A DNA stretch of 64,000 bases from Zarea fungicola. Lineage: Eukaryota > Ascomycota > Sordariomycetes > Hypocreales > Cordycipitaceae. Below, in pieces: positions 12,146 through 23,862 of this stretch; the first letter of the stretch is position 1; the number at the start of each line of letters is the position of its first letter. The position numbers were made by a program, and so were the translations under genes. The notes below the pieces were generated by a model. It was not told the DNA's origin, did not search any database, and was given only the letters and a program-made list of their open reading frames with translations. The stretch spans positions 62,001 through 126,000 of the forward strand of contig FWCC01000003.1 of NCBI GenBank assembly GCA_900169235.1, read 5' to 3'.

Positions 12146-13573
12146 TTAAATTGCCCTGGACACATCATCTTCGTATTGTATCGACCAATCCACAGTCTTT
12201 TGGATAACCAGACCCGGCTCGTCCGGTCTCGGGCGACCAGGCACTAGCTCGTCCTGGCTATCGGCACGGCCAAAATGGGGCGTCGTCTGCGCCTGTTGTT
12301 CCTGTAGCTCCACGTCGTCCCCTCTACGCGGCGAGGAGGATGTCGCGTATGCAGAGGCCTGCATCTCCCAGCTGTCCTGGCGATCCTTGCTCACCGTGGC
12401 CCTACTGCTGTTTTGCTTCCCTGCGCCGCCACCGCCCCCCTTGCTCAGGGACTCGAGGCGGATGTACGACCGTGGGCGACTTTGGTTGCGGGACCGCTGG
12501 GCAGAGCCCGTGACAGATCGCTTGCCGTATTTTGAGTTGCCTTTGCTGTCGATTGTGTAGTCAATATGGAATGTCCGTAGTAATGGGCGCAGTGACGTGA
12601 TGGATGCAGAGATGACAGAAAAGTGCAACGCAACCTCGGTCGTAATGTGTGGGATGATGTTTGTAAGTGTCGGATCGTAGTTAAGCTGAGGGGAGAGATA
12701 GTACAGTCGAGCTACGATTATTGGAATGAGGCTGGATTGTATCAGTTAGAGATTTGTAGTTCTGGCAGGTACGTTTTCAGTGTAATCACTTACACAAGCC
12801 GTACGGCAAAAGCGATTAGAATGACAGATCGCTTACGCCAGCTAATCTGGATGCCCTTGACCAACAGGAATGCAATGGCCCAAATCATGACTTCGATAAT
12901 AAGACCAACTGTTTCGATCGCGATCCATCGAATGTGCTATCATGTATTAACAGTAATGATACAATGCTTTTGAACAAGCAGTGCTTACCATGTCCCGAGA
13001 ACCGTCCATTGTGGCCCATGGACTGTTCAACTTTCCTCGCAAACCGACAGCAAACATGGATGCTACTCCCCAAATGACGGTAAATGCAACAACTGCATAG
13101 CCTGGCTTCGTATGACTTTTTGTAGTTGACAGACGAATGAGAAACAACGCGGCAGATATCTTGCAAAGCGCCATGGCGGCAACATAGAACTGTTGCTGCG
13201 CGAAAAGAGCCTTGGCCATGTTAGTGCTTCGGCAAGATGAAACTGCGACGTAGGGAAAAAAGCACCGGGTTACGATACCTTTGCAATTTGCACTTGAAAC
13301 CCTTCTGGTACTATTGACAGTGAGAGGCCGTAGCCATGCTGTGCCGCCCAAAAGCTTGCACCAACATCCATTGTCGAGACAAGCTGCAGAAAATTAGACG
13401 GGGTCAGCTTCCTCTTGCGATATACTTACATAGGCTGCTGTGATGATATTATCATCAGAACCCCATCGCTTGACGTTGACTTTCGCCCAAACTCGCACCA
13501 ACATCATTAGTGAAGACCAGGACCAAAAGATGAGCATGCTTGAGAGCAGCCAGCGCCCCCGTCCTTCGGCCAT
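12146..13573 (-). CDS. Fungal rhodopsin-domain 7TM membrane protein
   Basis: Five exons (minus): 13573-13430, 13383-13279, 13210-12989, 12936-12794 and 12731-12146, totalling 399 aa and closing in frame. The introns (46, 68, 52 and 62 bp) have GTAAGT, GTATCG, GTAAGC and GTAAGT donors. The product has the layout of the large fungal rhodopsin-like (SAT4/Pth11-related) family. Seven hydrophobic helices run from about residue 9 to 275, with WGSDDNIITAAY after TM1, QFYVAAMALCKISAALFLIRL in TM3 and LNYDPTLTNIIPHITTEVALHFSVI before the last helix. A polar cytoplasmic tail follows, with a Gly run and the ending VDWSIQYEDDVSRAI. Ligand and role are unknown; plasma-membrane sensing is an inference from the family. 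Confidence 0.85.
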
Positions 13574-15139
13574 TTTGCGTTTCTGCCCAGAATGACAATA
13601 TTAGAGTGAGCAGGAAGATGCACGGCGAATGGCAGGATGAAGCATGTTCTAATGGTACTATTTTTGAAGAAGTTGGGGGAAGTCTACCTTTCATGCGACA
13701 GAACTGGGAGTATTGTCTCTGGCAGAGGGCAAACCGCAGTAAATACAACTGCCAGCGTCAGGCCATTGAGAATGGTGTACCAAGAAGCAGGCTGGTACCC
13801 AGAATGCAGGTACACTTTTTGCAACCTAACACACAGGCTGAGGATAGAGCCCATCCCAAAGTAAAACATGGCTCACATTCCAGCATTGAACAAATCGAGC
13901 GCCTCGAAATCGGCTAGCCTGAGTCATGAACGATCCCCTCACCGGCTCGCTCTAACCACAAATTACTTTTTAATCCGGGTTGAAATTGCCTGCTGCTAGC
14001 TAGTCCAAGGCAGACTAATAGTTGTCTGTGTACGTGTTTGCTCTTCCGGTGTGTGTTCTCTGCTTGATAAGAAGGTTAAGTTATAAAGGGGCGGGGAGCA
14101 GGATTCATACATTGGCTTGTCCCCTGCCCACTCTGTCGAAGTTTGTCCAAACTTCAACCTCTTGTCTAATTTATTAGCACTAATTCACTGCGCGAATAAA
14201 GAAACGGGAAGACCCCAAGAAAATGGACCCAGCTTGTTACAACCAAGTAGTGTGTTTGCTTGCCTAGCGTTGCAACGGAGAGGGGAGCGAGCGCGCGATC
14301 CTCCCCTGTTTTCAGACAAATTACCCCAACTTCTTTACCTCGAGTGGGTGTGGACGGACATGGGGGCCGCACTAGCTAACGGATTCTTCAAGCTGTTTTA
14401 GCGAGAGGCTCCGGATGAAAACGCGCGACGGCTACTAACAGCCTGTTTTGGCATAGACGGCCTCCCATCCTGTATCCTCTACCAGTAGTCACGCTGGAGA
14501 GATTACACTGACAAGGGTAAATGGGCTGTTGTGCCATGTGCGTACACACAAATCATAGACTCGTCCCACACACACTGCCGGAGAGTTTGAAGACGGCATT
14601 TGACCATGCAGACTGAATGGACGCTCTAAGCTATATGTAGTTAACGTATGCTGCAGCTAAACAGCGAAACCTGTGTGCCTAAAGGCACCTGCAGCTAGTA
14701 GAGCAATAAACCAGGGTCCCGCGACGGATAAGAGCAAGGAAAGAAAAAACACAGAAGGGACGAGGGAAAATAATGAGGGGGCATGGCAGGCATCCCATCC
14801 ATGATGGTGGCAAGCTACTCTGAGACAACTGCAACGTGGAAGGAATAGCGTGGTCGTTCTCCGGCACGACTCAGTCGTATCATTGCACAATAGTACGGGG
14901 CACAGATACATGGTTTTATTCTTCTTTGCTTTATTTCCGTCTATTTTACCTTTCTGGAAGCCAGTTCCTGCAACCTCGTGTCTTATCCGTCCCGTGTCCC
15001 CCCTCTGGTACTGGTACATCGTGCTATCCTCGGACCCCCTGCACCTCATCCATCTCACAAGTACACCTTTTGTTTACTGTTCTCTCAAATTCATTGTTAC
15101 CCTTCATATCATTGTACATAATCACAGAATACCTCCGAG
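13574..15139. other. Divergent intergenic region
   Basis: Shared upstream region of the minus-strand rhodopsin-type gene and the plus-strand permease. Several 60-130-codon ORFs overlap on both strands but none reads like a protein. The final 200 bases before 15140 are C/T-rich, as in fungal 5' leaders. Confidence 0.5.
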
Positions 15140-16909
15140 ATGAGTGTGAACGAGCCGTCCAAGGGCGTCATCACCGAGACTGTAACGGATGTCTTTGACG
15201 ACTCTGCCATGGGCTCGACCGATATTGCGCTCGAAGAATCCAACGGCCACCGCAATGTGAACAAATCCAGCAGCACCGACGCGGAGAACATGCGACGCAT
15301 GGGACGTGAGCAGGAGCTGGTGCGCAATTTCCGCATGTTCTCCATGGCCTCATTTGCCGCCATGGCCACTGCCGTCTGGGAGTTTGCCCTGTTCCAGATC
15401 ACTCCAGCCCTCGTGGACGGTGGCCGGCCCAGCTTGATGTACTCGACACTTTGGAACTTTGTCGGCTTTTTGCCCATTTATTTAAGCATGGCGGAGATGG
15501 CCTCTATGGCACCCATTGCCGGTGCGCAGTATCATTGGGTCAGTGAGTTTGCACCGCGCAGTATGCAGCGGGTTCTAAGCTACGTCAGCGGGCAAGTAAA
15601 CCGGGCGAATGGAGCAGTCCTTTAACATGAGGGTTTTGTGCAGCTAACAATATTTGCAGTTGGACCTCGACTCTGGCTTTGCAGGCAGGTAACGCGCTCG
15701 GTGTTCTGCTCGTTGGAACCCTCATCCAGACCATCATCGTCGTCAATGTGGAGAATTACAGCGCACCGGCCTGGCATGCCAGCTTGTTGGTCATTGCTGC
15801 CGTTATGATTGCTTTTACTGGCAGTGTAATTGGCTACAAGGTGCTTCATTACTGGCAAAACGCCGCCTTTGCCATCCACGTCATGGCGTATTTCGCTGTT
15901 CTCATCCCCATCTGGGTCAACGCACCAGAGGCCACTCACTCGCAAGTCTGGAAGGGGTTTGAAAACACGGGCAACTGGAACAGCATTGGGCTAGCCGTCC
16001 TAATCGGTCAGCTCCCCGGTATTTCCTTTCAAGTTGGCATTGATGCCGTAAGTTTTCCAACCGTTCTACATCATTGTAGTTGGCCTTGTCCTACCCCCGT
16101 CACTGACAAAACTGGCACACTGCGTATAGGCCGCGCACATGTCCGAAGAAGTTCGAAACGCCTCGACAGCGGTCCCGCGAGCTATGCTTCTGACCTACGC
16201 CCTAAACTTTGTGCTCTTGTTCCCAATGATCCTCACCGCCTGCTATCATCTCCCTGACATACAGCCCGCCCTCGACGACTCGACGACGTACCCCTTTGTG
16301 TACATCCTTAAGCAGTCCATGGCTGCGGGATGGGTGACATTGATCCTCGTCATCATCGTGATTATTCTCATCGGCTCCAACATTACTTTCTTGAGTGCTA
16401 CGAGCCGTGACCTCTACGCCTTTGCCCGCGACGACGGCGTGCCCTTTTCGGGGTGGCTTGCCCAGCTCAGCAAGCGCCAGCAGGTGCCGCAGAACGCCGC
16501 CATTGTAACCTGTGTCATTTCATTCCTCCTAGCCCTCATCTACATTGGCAGCGACGTGGCTTTCTATGCGATCACCTCGCTTTTCACCGTCGCGCTGCTG
16601 CAGTGCTACGTACTTAGTATTGGATGCATCCTATGGCGCCGCATCGCACACCCAGATACGCTCCCCTATGCGCCGTTTTCGCTGGGCCGATGGGGCGTCC
16701 CGGTCAACAGTGTTGCGGTTTTGTATGGCACATGGAGCTTCTTCTGGGCGTTTTGGCCACAGTCGTACCCAGTTACCGCGGAAGGCTTCAACTGGGCGTC
16801 GCCGCTCTTCATGGCGGCCGTTTTTGCCGCGCTCATCAACTATGCGATTCACGGCCGAAAGAAGTATTTCGGCCCCGTTTCCTTGGTCGAGGGCCGCAAG
16901 AACGAATGA
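15140..16909 (+). CDS. APC-family amino acid/choline-type permease
   Basis: Plasma-membrane transporter of the amino acid-polyamine-organocation superfamily, closest in feel to fungal GABA/choline permeases (Uga4/Hnm1 group). Exons: 15140-15591, 15660-16047 and 16130-16909, giving 539 aa with about 12 TM helices. A soluble N-tail of about 65 residues precedes FRMFSMASFAAMATAVWEF. Further signatures are SMAEMASMAPIAGAQYHW, the HMSEEVRNASTAVPRAML loop and FARDDGVPFSGWLAQLS. The first intron (15592-15659) must begin GCAAGT: only a GC-AG intron restores the family's SYVSG-W junction and the frame; its branch is GCTAAC. The second (16048-16129) is an ordinary GTAAGT intron. Substrate cannot be told from sequence. 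Confidence 0.9.
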
Positions 16910-17085
16910 AGGAGGAAACTGGATTTGATTTGAGCATTGGAGAAAAGTTTTTTTTGACTGGATGGAGTCGTTCTGGATACTAGTACCCGCCAAGAGGCCC
17001 GCGCACCCACACATCGCCAACTAAACAAAATCTACATAATGCTAAAGAAATTAGAAAAAAACCACAGAAAAACTGACCAATCATT

Positions 17086-17179
17086 GCCTGGTTAGCTCAA
17101 TCGGTAGAGCGTGAGACTCTTACAATAAGAGACAAACAAACCCATCTCAAGGCTGCGGGTTCGACCCCCGCATCGGGCT
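17086..17179 (+). tRNA. tRNA-Lys(CUU), intron-containing
   Basis: A complete cloverleaf. Acceptor strands are GCCTGGT and ATCGGGC. The D-arm is GCTC...GAGC. The anticodon stem TGAGA/TCTCA has anticodon CTT at 17119-17121. The T-arm GCGGG-TTCGACC-CCCGC supplies the B box. A 21-nt intron (17123-17143) sits one base 3' of the anticodon, the standard nuclear position. TTTT at 17179-17182 is the Pol III terminator. The intergenic gap to the permease stop is only 176 bp and holds nothing else. Confidence 0.96.
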
Positions 17180-18806
17180 TTTCCTATATACTCGCAAGTG
17201 ACCCAAGAAGGGTGGCATCTGGGGGATGTTTCTTTTTGCATTTTTACTATTTGTATCTGGCCTTGTTGTTTCTGTTTTAACTTACAGGGTGTAGCATGTA
17301 CTCTGGTAATTCCCTTTTAGTTTCGCTTGCTATATTTGGGTACGCAACGGCAGATACAGTCCGTCAAGGTTGGAAAGTGGGCAAATGCATCAGCTTTACA
17401 AATATTCATATGTAATCATCAACTATTTGGAGCAATGTATTACGCGACCATATTAAGAAAGAGTCGCGAATTTAGCCGAATGGAACCAGCAACATAGTCA
17501 ACCACAGCGCCAGCAATGAGCCAACAACAGCGTCTGCAAGAGAGCCAACAACAGTAACAGAATAAACAACAGCAATTCCAATAATAGTAACAGTATCAAC
17601 GTTATCAACACCGGCAATAGCAACTGCAACAGCGGTCAAGCGTTATGGAGGAAAGGATGTGTGGAAACTGATTGGCTTAGTTCAATGCGGAATAGGCATC
17701 AAGCGCCATATAGTCGGGTTCATCTAATCACTGTTGTCAAGGAGCTTAGTAACAGCCTCACTTGTTCACATGTAAAAAGTGGCAACTTCGTATTACCGAA
17801 CCTAAAAGCCATTAAAATTGGCTGTTAACGTTAATGATTCCCTTGAGAACCATTGTGGGTAGTGTGGCGTAACTACCTGGGCAGTATCAAGGTCTGGTTA
17901 GTGGAAGCCATAGCAATGAAGCTAGGCCCTTACGGAGTAGTTACTGGGTATGTTTAATAAGTGTCAGCAAGGCAGATACGACCAACAGAAACCACCCACT
18001 AGCTTGCAAATTGCGGGACAGTGTATTTTTAGACTCTTAGACCCGTACGATCCGTTTCCAAATAAGCTCAGCCCCAGCGGACATTTTAATAGGCTATAGA
18101 GATGTAATGTCAGCTTATTGCAATGGATTCTACTCCGTAGACACTCGTTTATTATGTCGGCTCATGCCGTGGTCCAGAGCTTGGCCGTGCTGATGCCGAT
18201 TTCCATGCACAGCCCCTTGCAACCTATGACAGCGATTATGGGGTAAGGCATATAGGAGAAGTAGTACAGTACGGTGAAGCGATCAAGATTGTGTGCAAAC
18301 CAAAAATCGTAGCTTGTTAATTTTAATGTCATGTATTTGATCGCAAGTTGTAAATTAACTTGGCAGCTGTAATATTTCTTGCACTGGCCGAAGCTGATTT
18401 TCGGAAATATTCATGTTAGGTAACTTGGTGGCTGTCGAACGATGACTAGATAAAAGTAATCAAGAAATTGTGAATTACTCAACGAGGGTTCCATCCTGCC
18501 TCAGAGGCGCAATCAGCTTACATCAAAGAATAGTTCGGCAGGCGGCATTATGGCAAGTTGTGGGTGGCAGCAACGTGCATTGCCATGCTTCACTAAATAT
18601 AGCATCACAAAGATTATGCAGTTGAATACAAACACATATAAATATTTGTACATGTGCCTGTGTTCAAGAATCTAAATCATCACTCAACCCAATCCAACAA
18701 TCAGCCAACTCTCAACCAACACTCGCCTCAATCCAACTCTCAGTCATCCTGACATCTACTTCCTCTACTCCAACACCAAAGCTTCTTAATCCAAACACAA
18801 TCAACC
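17180..18806. other. Intergenic with Asn/Gln-codon-rich stretch
   Basis: From 17490 to 17640 the plus strand is dominated by AAC/CAG/CAA words. One frame (17520-17828) is open for 102 codons and Asn-rich but has no usable start; the adjacent frame is Gln-rich and broken by TAA/TAG. TACGGAGTA is at 17931 and TACTCCGTA at 18131. A TATA-like CATATAAATA (18636-18645) and a run of CAACC/CAATC words precede the ATG at 18807. Confidence 0.5.
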
Positions 18807-19391
18807 ATGCTGTCCAGCCAAGCCAAGGTGATGAGCCTCGCTCTCCTTCCCGCACTCTCAGTCAATGCCGGATCAATTCCCCTCGCTTCACGAAGCATTA
18901 TTCCTGGGTGGTCCTGCCCAGGGCCTCTGCAGAACGGCCCCAACTTCAACATTGCCACCGCCGACATGCAAGCTCTTGCCAGCGCTATTCAGACCAACAC
19001 TCTGAGCAGTGGCCACCTCGATGACTCCATTCTCATCAAGGCCAGCCATGGTATTACCATCAAGGCCGGCTCCGTTCAAGTCTGCGTACAGAACGACTAC
19101 CTCTTTGAAAACGCCCACTACGCCCGCACCGACATTGCGCTCATTGTTGCGCAGGCCATGTACAACTGCTGTGGTGGCGAGGCCAACTTGCAGACCATCT
19201 GCAATGTCAAGCCCTGGGCCACTCTTACGGGCGATACCGGCCTCAAGGCTATTGCCACCGTTGGTGCTGCTGGCGACGAATGCAAGGGCGCTCCTACTGC
19301 TTCTGACTACCTGGATGACGCCCAGATTGTCTACAAGACGGGCAAGTTCTTTTGGGATATTTTCGGTCCCATCCTCAAGGGAGCGCCTTAG
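18807..19391 (+). CDS. Secreted Cys-containing protein, unknown
   Basis: Intronless ORF of 194 aa from ATG 18807 (AACCATGC). The N-terminus has a signal-peptide pattern: a short polar start, then MSLALLPALSVNAG, with likely cleavage after the Ala-Gly region near residue 22. The mature part has six cysteines, including a CC pair in YNCCGGE and the later TICNV and DECKG. It has no TM helix and no GPI tail, and it ends GPILKGAP. No family was recognised. The secreted, Cys-bearing, short profile is that of an effector-like or adhesin-like candidate, but this is only a pattern. It stands alone in a gene-poor stretch with its own TATA-like element about 160 bp upstream. Confidence 0.8.
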   Translation: MLSSQAKVMSLALLPALSVNAGSIPLASRSIIPGWSCPGPLQNGPNFNIATADMQALASAIQTNTLSSGHLDDSILIKASHGITIKAGSVQVCVQNDYLFENAHYARTDIALIVAQAMYNCCGGEANLQTICNVKPWATLTGDTGLKAIATVGAAGDECKGAPTASDYLDDAQIVYKTGKFFWDIFGPILKGAP

Positions 19392-21950
19392 GCGATGTGC
19401 TCTTACTGATAACTTCCTTTTGTGCGATGTGCTATGATTCACTTGGCTAGGTAGCGAAATTTGTCTTTATCTCGGTAGTTAAATTTGTTCAATATACGTT
19501 GCTTTTGCAATCCATCCAATATGATCCGAGCCATGAATAATGCGGACTTCATGGAGTCGTTCAAGTATTTTGTAGACTCAATTTGCCATTGATGAAGCCA
19601 TCAAGCTTCGTAAGAACTAATGCGTTTCAGCCACGGATGACACCACCAACACCAGGTCGCCGAAAGAAAAGTAGCCGCCAGGGAACATGTAACCGCGAGA
19701 AGAGACACCCGACTTGAATTGCGTCTGGATAATGTAACAGTTCGGGTCGCCTAGTCCAGAGTACGTAATCAACGGATTCAACTTAACTGATACCAGTGTT
19801 GCTGGTCACTTAATTGCACTCCTTTTGGCTAATGATTGAGTTGTGTTGACGTATTACTTGGCATACCACCCCTTGGCATTGAGTTGAAATGGGTGAATTG
19901 CACTAAAAGTAATAATAGTTAATATATCTACTCTATGTTGATTCCCCCACAAGGTATTTCCAAGTCACAGTTGAGTCTGATTCTTAACTAGCGTAAAGAG
20001 GAGAACTCTCCATAGTGAGTTATTGCGTAGATTTATCAATAAAAGTTTAAACAATCTAGGGTAGCTACTGGCTTGGCTTGTAATACGATATTGATCTGAT
20101 CTCTCCTCGATATTGATCTGTGATGCTGCGTTGCGCCCCGTGCGCTTCGTGATGCTCCGTGCGTTCACTGTGCTCTGTGCGCTGGCTGTTGGGAGATCTC
20201 TCCATATTATCCGCTCAAAATGTCTAGACCGAAGCTACGGCAATCGCCTTACAAAAAAGAGAAAAAAACTCGTCGGAGTAAAATGTTATCCTGCTACATC
20301 ATGCATACATGTCGGGAGCTGAAGTTTGCAGAGTAAAGGGCGGACGCAAATCGCGACCTTTGCATCACTTGCGGCCTATCCTTGCTTAATTTCAATTTCA
20401 ATGCAGGTTTTACAAAGAGACGACGGATAAATACGAAGCTTTACTCTGTCGAGCAGGGCAACTTGCAAACTTGTGATTGACTAGACATGGTATAGCATCC
20501 ACGTATAGGCTACTGTTTCGTTTCTTAACAGAAAATGGCAGTAACACAAAAAATCAATAAATTTGCACAATCTTCTTCACATGAAGGCTTGTCCAAATTG
20601 TATTTTTTGCGGACCGTTCCTGGTGAGATGCTCCACCATCCGAGAGCTTGAGCGCATGTGCCAAAAACCACAGACACTTGGCATTCAAATGACAGACATC
20701 CACTGTAATTGGCACGTCTGCGGAGCAAAGTGTAATTATCTGTACTAGTAAAACGAGAGCTACGAACCCAGTCTAAATAGCGCTGCACGCTTGTCAAGAG
20801 GCACAATGTCAGGAGCAAAACAGGATTCCAACAAGTAGCTGCATCTCTCTCGTCATAACGATCGCCAACTAATAACATTACTGGTAAAAATCCTTCATGA
20901 CAGACGGCTGCCCCGTTTGCTAGCAACCAGGCTGACGCACTTACTTGAAAGGGGGTAAGCGCAGGGGTTGAGACGTTGGCGCTGCATGTGGCGTCGTGCA
21001 TGGGTTTGCTCTGTCTTGTGAATCTGCCGGAACACGGGCTAGCCAACGCCCTGTAGCTCTTTTCTTCATTGGAATGCGGATGGTCGTTAGTCAACTAGTT
21101 TGTACAAGAGTAAGCAACTAGGTTGTAATACTAGTTTTGATGGGTGTAGTTTCAATAGCAGTGTCATAGGAATATCCAAGTCTCCAAGACAAGGGGCTAT
21201 CAGATACAACAAGGCAGAGTATTCAGCTATTGTTAGGGATCTCAGCTATAGCTACCAGGACAAAAGAACTTGCGACTTTACCTGCATGCCTGCAGGGTTG
21301 TACGGGGCACATTCACCGAGTTGCTGGCTGGCCACATGTTTACCCACGCTCAGGCCTTCTTTTTGGCATGTGGTAGTCTGCGGCAGCCACGGGAGATGGC
21401 ATCTGTATCGGTGTCGTTGTGCGCCCAGCCCCAAGCCATTCTACCGCAATGCCCATTCGAAACTGAGCTAGGGGCTTGAAGAGAGGTGCTCTTCCGAGTC
21501 TTGTTTGTCAAGAGGTGGAGCAAGATGCAAAAATGTCTTTTGCGCAGTCCCCCACAATTATAACACCCGTCTTTTAGCGAAGACATGGGTTGTCTGTCCA
21601 GATAGCTAGTCATTTATATCCTTGCGCCCTGTCCGCAGGAGCTTGGTTGTATAATTCTGGGGAATATATTATGAGAAGGTTTTCGCTCCCATCGTCTCCT
21701 ATCTATATTTGCCCGGTTTTTGCAATTTTGTTCGCTCCCCAGACATATGTAACTCGGTTGACTCTTGCGTGTCAGCATTTTTGCACACCTTCGTCGACTT
21801 ACACGCGCTTTACACGACGAAATTTGAGACGATCGGCGATTCGTTACTGCTATTAAAATTTCGACTCGGATAAAAAAGAAACGGCTGCGATTGATTTCTT
21901 CGAGTATACACTTGTAACACCCACAACGATATATAAATTATTCGACAGCA
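19392..21950. other. Gene-poor region with possible gene remnants
   Basis: About 2.5 kb without a confident intact gene. It contains a possible decayed exon pair on the minus strand (19617-19800). A 13-bp direct repeat (CGATATTGATCTG) lies at 20086-20098 and 20108-20120. A 189-codon minus-strand ORF (20525-21094) has no recognisable features and was not accepted. The last 200 bases lead into the CFEM gene. Confidence 0.45.
19617..19800 (-). pseudogene. Possible gene fragment (C-terminal exon)
   Basis: On the minus strand, 19750-19617 reads as 44 codons including a stop, with protein-like content (DPNCYIIQTQFKSG, GYMFPGGYFSFGDLVLVV). It is preceded by a plausible 43-bp intron (19793-19751, GTATCA...CTAG). 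The upstream frame meets TAA within a few codons, so no intact gene can be built. Family unknown. It may be a chance ORF. Confidence 0.25.
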
Positions 21951-22446
21951 ATGCGCTTCTTCCTCCTCATCGCCACCTTTGTCGCAGCTGCGTTGACGGC
22001 CGGGCTGAACCTCACCGCGCTCACCGAGGCTGTCCCCAAATGTGCGCTGGGATGCGCCATGGCCGGACCCGGACAAGCAGGCTGCGGCGTGCTGGACGCC
22101 GACTGCATCTGCTCGCGCCTACCCAATATTTCAGCTCTCGGTGCGCCATGCATGGTCAAGGCCGGATGCAATCTGGATGAGATTATGAGTATGCCGGATT
22201 ATTTGCTCAAGTTGGGGAGCCCATGACAAGATCAAAGCTAACCACGTACTCACAGAGACTGGAATCGTCATTGTGAGCGAATGCGCCAAAGAATACGCAA
22301 GAACGCATAATGGCACTGTCGGTGGCATCTTTGCGATGCCGACTGCGACAGAGGGAGCCAAGTCTGGTGCGGCAGCAGGGTTATATGGTGCCGGTTGGGC
22401 GACTATAGCTACGGTCATGGTTGCAGCAACTGCTCTGCTTTTGTAA
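21951..22446 (+). CDS. GPI-anchored-type CFEM protein
   Basis: Small surface protein with a fungal CFEM domain. Exons 21951-22188 and 22256-22446 give 142 aa. The intron 22189-22255 has donor GTATGC, a GCTAAC branch and CTCACAG. A signal peptide (MRFFLLIATFVAAALTA) is followed by eight cysteines in CFEM spacing: KCALGC, AGC, DCIC, PC, GC, and the eighth in SECAKEY from exon 2. The aspartate before the CIC block (LDADCIC) matches the residue used for haem binding in characterised CFEM proteins. The C-terminus is a hydrophobic tail (GWATIATVMVAATALLL) after a small-residue Ser/Gly/Ala stretch, as for GPI attachment. Known members act in haem/iron capture, adhesion or host interaction; the role here is not determinable. 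Confidence 0.9.
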
Positions 22447-22793
22447 TGAGAGAGAGAGGAAAGAGTGGTTCCCTTGTCAAACGCAAACGAGCTCGACGGG
22501 ATCAAGATTGCCTGTCTGCCAGGCCGGATTGACTTTTACGTATTGGCGTTTTGAATCGGCAGCGTGTTATCCTGTTGCTATTTGGCACACCATTTTGTTT
22601 TTCATTTTCCATTTTATATCCATATCCAACGTCATATCCTTTGTATATATATTAACAGTACCGGACTATTTCCAGGCCGTCGCAGCCTACCTGTTCTATA
22701 ATGAGTATAAAAAACAAACGTCCAACGTCTTAGCAAGTCAAAGCCAGCATCCTTCGTCTATTCTTAGCAAACCTCCAGATCTATTGTATTAGT
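22447..22793. other. Convergent 3' intergenic region (347 bp)
   Basis: Lies between the CFEM gene (plus) and the hotdog-type gene (minus). A/T-rich in its second half. No gene is seen. Confidence 0.6.
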
Positions 22794-23862
22794 TTAGTAC
22801 ACGGAAATAGCGCCGTGGCTACCGCCATCAAACGTGCCGTGGAGCGAGTCCAGCTCCTGGACGTGCTTGGCCATGGCCATGCCCTGGCGCCTCGTCGCCT
22901 CGACGCGCTGCCACGTCCACTCGCCGCCCTCGGTCGCCAAATCGACACCGCTCACGTCCGCCGACTCATCCCCGAGCTGCTCATCGCCGCTGATCCACCC
23001 GCCGGGCCGCTCCGGGAGCAGGCCGCTCGCCTCCAGGACAACCGCCGGATGCACCGTCAGGCGGCCGAGCTTGAAGACGTACTTGCTAATCGCCGTGGCG
23101 TGGATCTTGTTCTCGAACCCGCCCGAGGCGTCGCTGCCGCGACGGATGCGGTACCCCGCGAAGCCCGGGTCCAGCCACTCGGTCGGCTTGGCCGCGCCCT
23201 TGGGGATGAAGTGCGTGACAATGTAGGCCCATTTGCGGTCCCAGCAGAGGATGCGACTCCACATCTCGTATGAGCGGTAGGCGCCGATTTCGCGCTTGAA
23301 GCTGCAGGACACGGAGCCGAGTATGATGCCGAGCGAGCCTGCGGCGGGACGGCCCGTGCTGGGGTCGAGGATGACCTTGAAGCGCGGGTTGGAGGCGAGC
23401 TTGGCGAGGCCCGGGCGGCAGAGGTAGGAGACGAGCTGGGTGCGGGAGGCGTCGAGGTCGGCAAAGTAGGTCGAGTTGGACTTGTGGAGATTGTAGTCAA
23501 TCTCGAGGAGGGGTGCGCGGGTGCGTGTGATGACGTGTCGGTAGAGCGCGCGGGGACCGAGGACGGGCGACGGACGGATGAGGTTGTGATAGATGATGGG
23601 GTAGAAGATGCGATACTGGGCGGGGGGTTCATGTTAGCAGGTGGTTGTATTGTTGTTAGAAATGGACGCAACGTACTGTCCATACAAAGGGCATGTTCTT
23701 CATGTTGAAAATGACAAAGATGAGCAGGAGGATGCGCGAGGCGCGGCCCGGACCGGTGAGGAAGGCGCGGACAGCACGCTCCCAGTGGACGCGCGAGGCG
23801 GCGTAGCCGGCCGATCCAAGGACCAGCGGTACGCCAACGCGCACCATAATCTTGAAGGACAT
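22794..23862 (-). CDS. Membrane-anchored hotdog (THEM6-like) protein
   Basis: Exons (minus) 23862-23677 and 23615-22794 give 335 aa; intron 23676-23616 (GTACGT, CTAAC branch, CCCAG). The first 60 residues contain hydrophobic segments (MVRVGVPLVLGSAGYAAS; SRILLLIFVIFNMKNMPF), an N-terminal anchor. The body carries the thioesterase-like hotdog signature: LLEIDYNLHKSNSTYFADLDASR followed by CRPGLAKL, then SFKREIGAYRSYEMWSRILCWDRKW and a conserved VFKLGRLTVHPAVVLEASG. Fungal relatives are often annotated as thioesterase-like or THEM6-type proteins. The catalytic activity and acyl substrate are unknown. The start at 23862 was preferred to an upstream in-frame codon at 23958 because only it gives a sensible anchor. 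Confidence 0.75.

Noticed and set aside
20525..21094. 189-codon minus-strand ORF
   Set aside because: No signal peptide, domain or coherent hydrophobic pattern, and it overlaps equally open frames on the other strand.
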